A stretch of 42,624 bases of DNA, taken from the NCBI GenBank assembly GCA_016784105.1, contig JADHVG010000003.1, positions 1 through 42,624 of the forward strand, in the 5' to 3' direction. A model generated the notes under the pieces. The model saw only the letters and a list, made by a program, of their open reading frames with translations, did no database searches and was not told where the DNA came from. This document shows, piece by piece, positions 40,961 through 42,624 of this stretch (the first letter of the stretch is position 1; each line of letters starts with the position of its first letter). The position numbers were made by a program, and so were the translations under genes. The DNA is from Candidatus Woesearchaeota archaeon (GTDB lineage Archaea > Nanobdellota > Nanobdellia > Woesearchaeales > GW2011-AR4).

Positions 40961-41785
40961 TTGAAACATTGCTTTAAGTGCAATAAAAGCTTTTCAAAAG
41001 ATAAAACGTATTGCGATAGTTGTGGGAAAAAACTAAAACATAATAAAAAGGAATATTCTCACAAAAAACATAATCCCCCTTACAAATTTAGTGTTGTTCC
41101 TTGGGCTATTCCTTGGATTGTTTTAGGAGTATTGTTGATAATTGCTATTGCAATTATATTACCAACAAAGGCAGTAAGTTACAAAGTGGAAGTACCCTAT
41201 ATTGATACAGAGCAATATACAGTTGATGTACCCTACGAAGATGTTGAGGAATACACTGTCCAAGTTCCTTACGAAACAAAAGAGCAATATGTCGAAAGTG
41301 TTCCAGTGCAAAAAGAGGAGCAGATAAGATATAGTAGAGAATGGGTAAAATGCAGTTCTTCTGGGTTTTTTACTACGGGAGAATCTATAGTAAAGATTAC
41401 TAATATCGACACAGAAGGTGCCACATTTAATGTAAATATTGGATATAATGACAATTCTGGTAATTTTATCTATGATACTCAATCTAAGTTTATCCCACAA
41501 CTTTCTTCTGCCACTTTCACATATACCCTCACTCCAGATTCTTTTGACCAATGTTCTTACAATTTTGCAAACACTCCTACAAAAACCACTACCGAATACA
41601 AAGATGTCATAAAAGAAAAAGAAGTAACGGAGTACAGAGATGAAACTAGATATAGGAAGGTAACAAAAACGAGAACTGAGACTAGGGAAAAAGAAGTTAG
41701 GAAAACTAAGATTGAAACAAGGCAAAAGGAAGTAAACTGGATTTTTGGTTTTGATGCTTTAGTTAAGTTTAGGAATCTGGAATAA
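40961..41785 (+). CDS. Zinc-ribbon / TM protein with paired 12-residue repeats and a central domain
   Basis: The 274-aa protein starts at a TTG supported by GTGAGGGGAG four bases upstream. Layout: zinc ribbon with CFKC and CDSC (residues 4-21), a basic linker, one TM helix (about 50-67), then outside parts. Residues 74-121 are four 12-residue repeats of the type YTVDVPYEDVEE, acidic; residues 213-260 are four more 12-residue units of the type TRTETREKEVRK, basic. Between them (122-212) lies a likely beta-rich domain with cysteines 131 and 198. The acidic and basic arms could pair into a stalk. I know similar zinc-ribbon proteins of unknown function in archaea; none is characterised to my knowledge. 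It runs directly into the following gene, 1 nt apart. Confidence 0.65.
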   Translation: MKHCFKCNKSFSKDKTYCDSCGKKLKHNKKEYSHKKHNPPYKFSVVPWAIPWIVLGVLLIIAIAIILPTKAVSYKVEVPYIDTEQYTVDVPYEDVEEYTVQVPYETKEQYVESVPVQKEEQIRYSREWVKCSSSGFFTTGESIVKITNIDTEGATFNVNIGYNDNSGNFIYDTQSKFIPQLSSATFTYTLTPDSFDQCSYNFANTPTKTTTEYKDVIKEKEVTEYRDETRYRKVTKTRTETREKEVRKTKIETRQKEVNWIFGFDALVKFRNLE

Positions 41786-41786
41786 A

Positions 41787-42624
41787 ATGACTTTCTGTTC
41801 TTATTGCGGCAAGAAAATAGAAAAGGATAAAGTTTTTTGTTCGTATTGCGGAAAGAAAACACAATCCAAAAAACACAAGACCAAAAATATTAAACAGCAT
41901 TTAGGATTGTCAATATTCTTAATTATTCTTTTTGTTGGGTTAATATCCTTAATAGTTATGGTTCTAAACCAAAAAGGCATTGTCTGGGAAGATGGAAATC
42001 TTTTGCTAACTTTATCTGAAGAAGAAGTGATAGATATAGATCAGCAGATCAAGGAAATAAAAGGTTTTGAAGAAAAAAGAAAAGAAGGTTACAAATTAAA
42101 TGAAAAGAATTTTGATGAGGGAAATTATGCTTACGATGAGAGAACTATTGATTTTAGATTGGTATGTTCAAACCCTTGTCCAGTTTCAAAACAAGTTTTG
42201 GAACAAGAATTTGCGGCAATATCCTATTCTATTTCAACACTGAGAGGCTTGACAAAATCTGAGATTAATGAAGACATAATGCCTTTTGAGGTTCATGCTT
42301 CTGAGGATTCAAGATGTCCTACACTGAAAAGTGCATTAGCTTACAAAACAGCATTTGTTGATAATAATGGTTATTATAGAGGATTGTTGTGCTTCTTTTA
42401 TGATAAAATAAGATATGACCGGTCAAAATTTCCTTATTCTACTTCCGTGCATGAAGTAACTCATTTATTTGAGGATGGAAAAATCCAGCATAATAGCATT
42501 TTATTTGAAGGATTATCTGAGATGATGGAGTCTTTTTTTGTAAGTGGTAATGAAAAAAATAGCTTTTGCTGGCAGGGAAACAATTGGTATGGACAGACAG
42601 TAAACAATCCTCATGATCCGCATG
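41787..42624 (+). CDS. Zinc-ribbon / TM protein with HExxH metalloprotease domain, 3' end cut
   Basis: The ORF from ATG 41787 is open to the window edge (279 codons) and so is missing from the track. It starts with a zinc ribbon (CSYC at 4-7 and CSYC at 18-21), a basic linker, and one TM helix (about 40-60). The outside part has paired cysteines (CSNPC, residues 127-131, C177, C202) and ends in an HEVTH motif at residues 222-226, followed 14 residues later by EGLSE, the pattern of gluzincin proteases (Peptidase_MA-like). A zinc-dependent peptidase at the cell surface is likely. It shares zinc ribbon-TM architecture with the gene just upstream and is probably cotranscribed with it. Confidence 0.7.
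   Translation, partial: MTFCSYCGKKIEKDKVFCSYCGKKTQSKKHKTKNIKQHLGLSIFLIILFVGLISLIVMVLNQKGIVWEDGNLLLTLSEEEVIDIDQQIKEIKGFEEKRKEGYKLNEKNFDEGNYAYDERTIDFRLVCSNPCPVSKQVLEQEFAAISYSISTLRGLTKSEINEDIMPFEVHASEDSRCPTLKSALAYKTAFVDNNGYYRGLLCFFYDKIRYDRSKFPYSTSVHEVTHLFEDGKIQHNSILFEGLSEMMESFFVSGNEKNSFCWQGNNWYGQTVNNPHDPH

Noticed and set aside
41159-41725. 188-aa minus-strand ORF
   Set aside because: It is the reverse of the repeat-rich zinc-ribbon protein, which has a ribosome site, a zinc ribbon and a TM helix. The long open frame comes from biased repeat codons.

Overview
The window comes from an AT-rich archaeon, most likely a DPANN-type lineage (Woesearchaeota/Pacearchaeota-like); this placement is inferred, since no 16S rRNA gene is present. 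Archaeal markers are an archaeal-type 7S SRP RNA, Cdc48, the archaeal tRNA-dependent amidotransferase GatDE, diphthine synthase, an archaeal-type LeuRS, an A-type ATP synthase operon (HIKECFABD), an archaeal ATP-dependent DNA ligase, FtsZ, an intron-containing tRNA-Gln and TATA boxes 25-35 nt ahead of most first genes. Many genes therefore look leaderless, while internal operon genes often carry Shine-Dalgarno motifs. An exception to the usual archaeal pattern is ispG, a gene of the bacterial MEP isoprenoid pathway, at the left edge.

Layout: 1-4.9 kb holds ispG (partial), a DUF2203 protein, a presenilin-like intramembrane protease, a small membrane protein, a metallo-beta-lactamase-fold protein, SRP RNA and an NAD kinase whose motifs resemble the mitochondrial NADK2 type. 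4.9-12.7 kb holds a SLOG-like protein behind a strongly structured leader, panE and leuS, a DUF2156 protein, tRNA-Gln(TTG) with an intron, a putative lipoprotein, a Nudix hydrolase and dph5. 12.7-15.4 kb centres on ftsZ, preceded by phased repeat boxes and followed by a structured RNA with a terminator-like hairpin, then a nitroreductase and a zinc-binding protein. 15.4-27.2 kb holds a large surface-anchored serine hydrolase, DNA ligase, an MscS channel, a conserved SecB-like candidate, cdc48, an apparent voltage-sensor/bestrophin-like fusion protein, gatD and an unusually short gatE. 27.3-38.9 kb holds a 43-aa zinc-binding protein, tRNA-Arg(CCT), an AbrB-PhoU regulator, the whole A-type ATPase operon, a 43-aa membrane protein and a membrane pyrophosphatase. 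38.9-42.6 kb is an accessory-looking segment: a freestanding LAGLIDADG protein with HTH motifs, small AT-rich genes, and two adjacent zinc-ribbon/TM proteins, one with paired 12-residue repeats and one an HExxH metalloprotease cut by the window edge.

The genes combine into translation (LeuRS, GatDE plus tRNA-Gln, Dph5, SRP), ion energetics (A-ATPase with Na+-type ligands in its c subunit, and a K+-dependent type membrane PPase), division and quality control (FtsZ, Cdc48, presenilin-like protease) and surface functions. The strongest candidates for something undescribed are the voltage-sensor/bestrophin-like fusion, the 4x12 acidic / 4x12 basic repeat protein paired with a metalloprotease, GatE lacking its AspRS-like insertion, and the RNA or operator elements around ftsZ and before the SLOG gene. 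All functional assignments are made by reading motifs; no database search was run.
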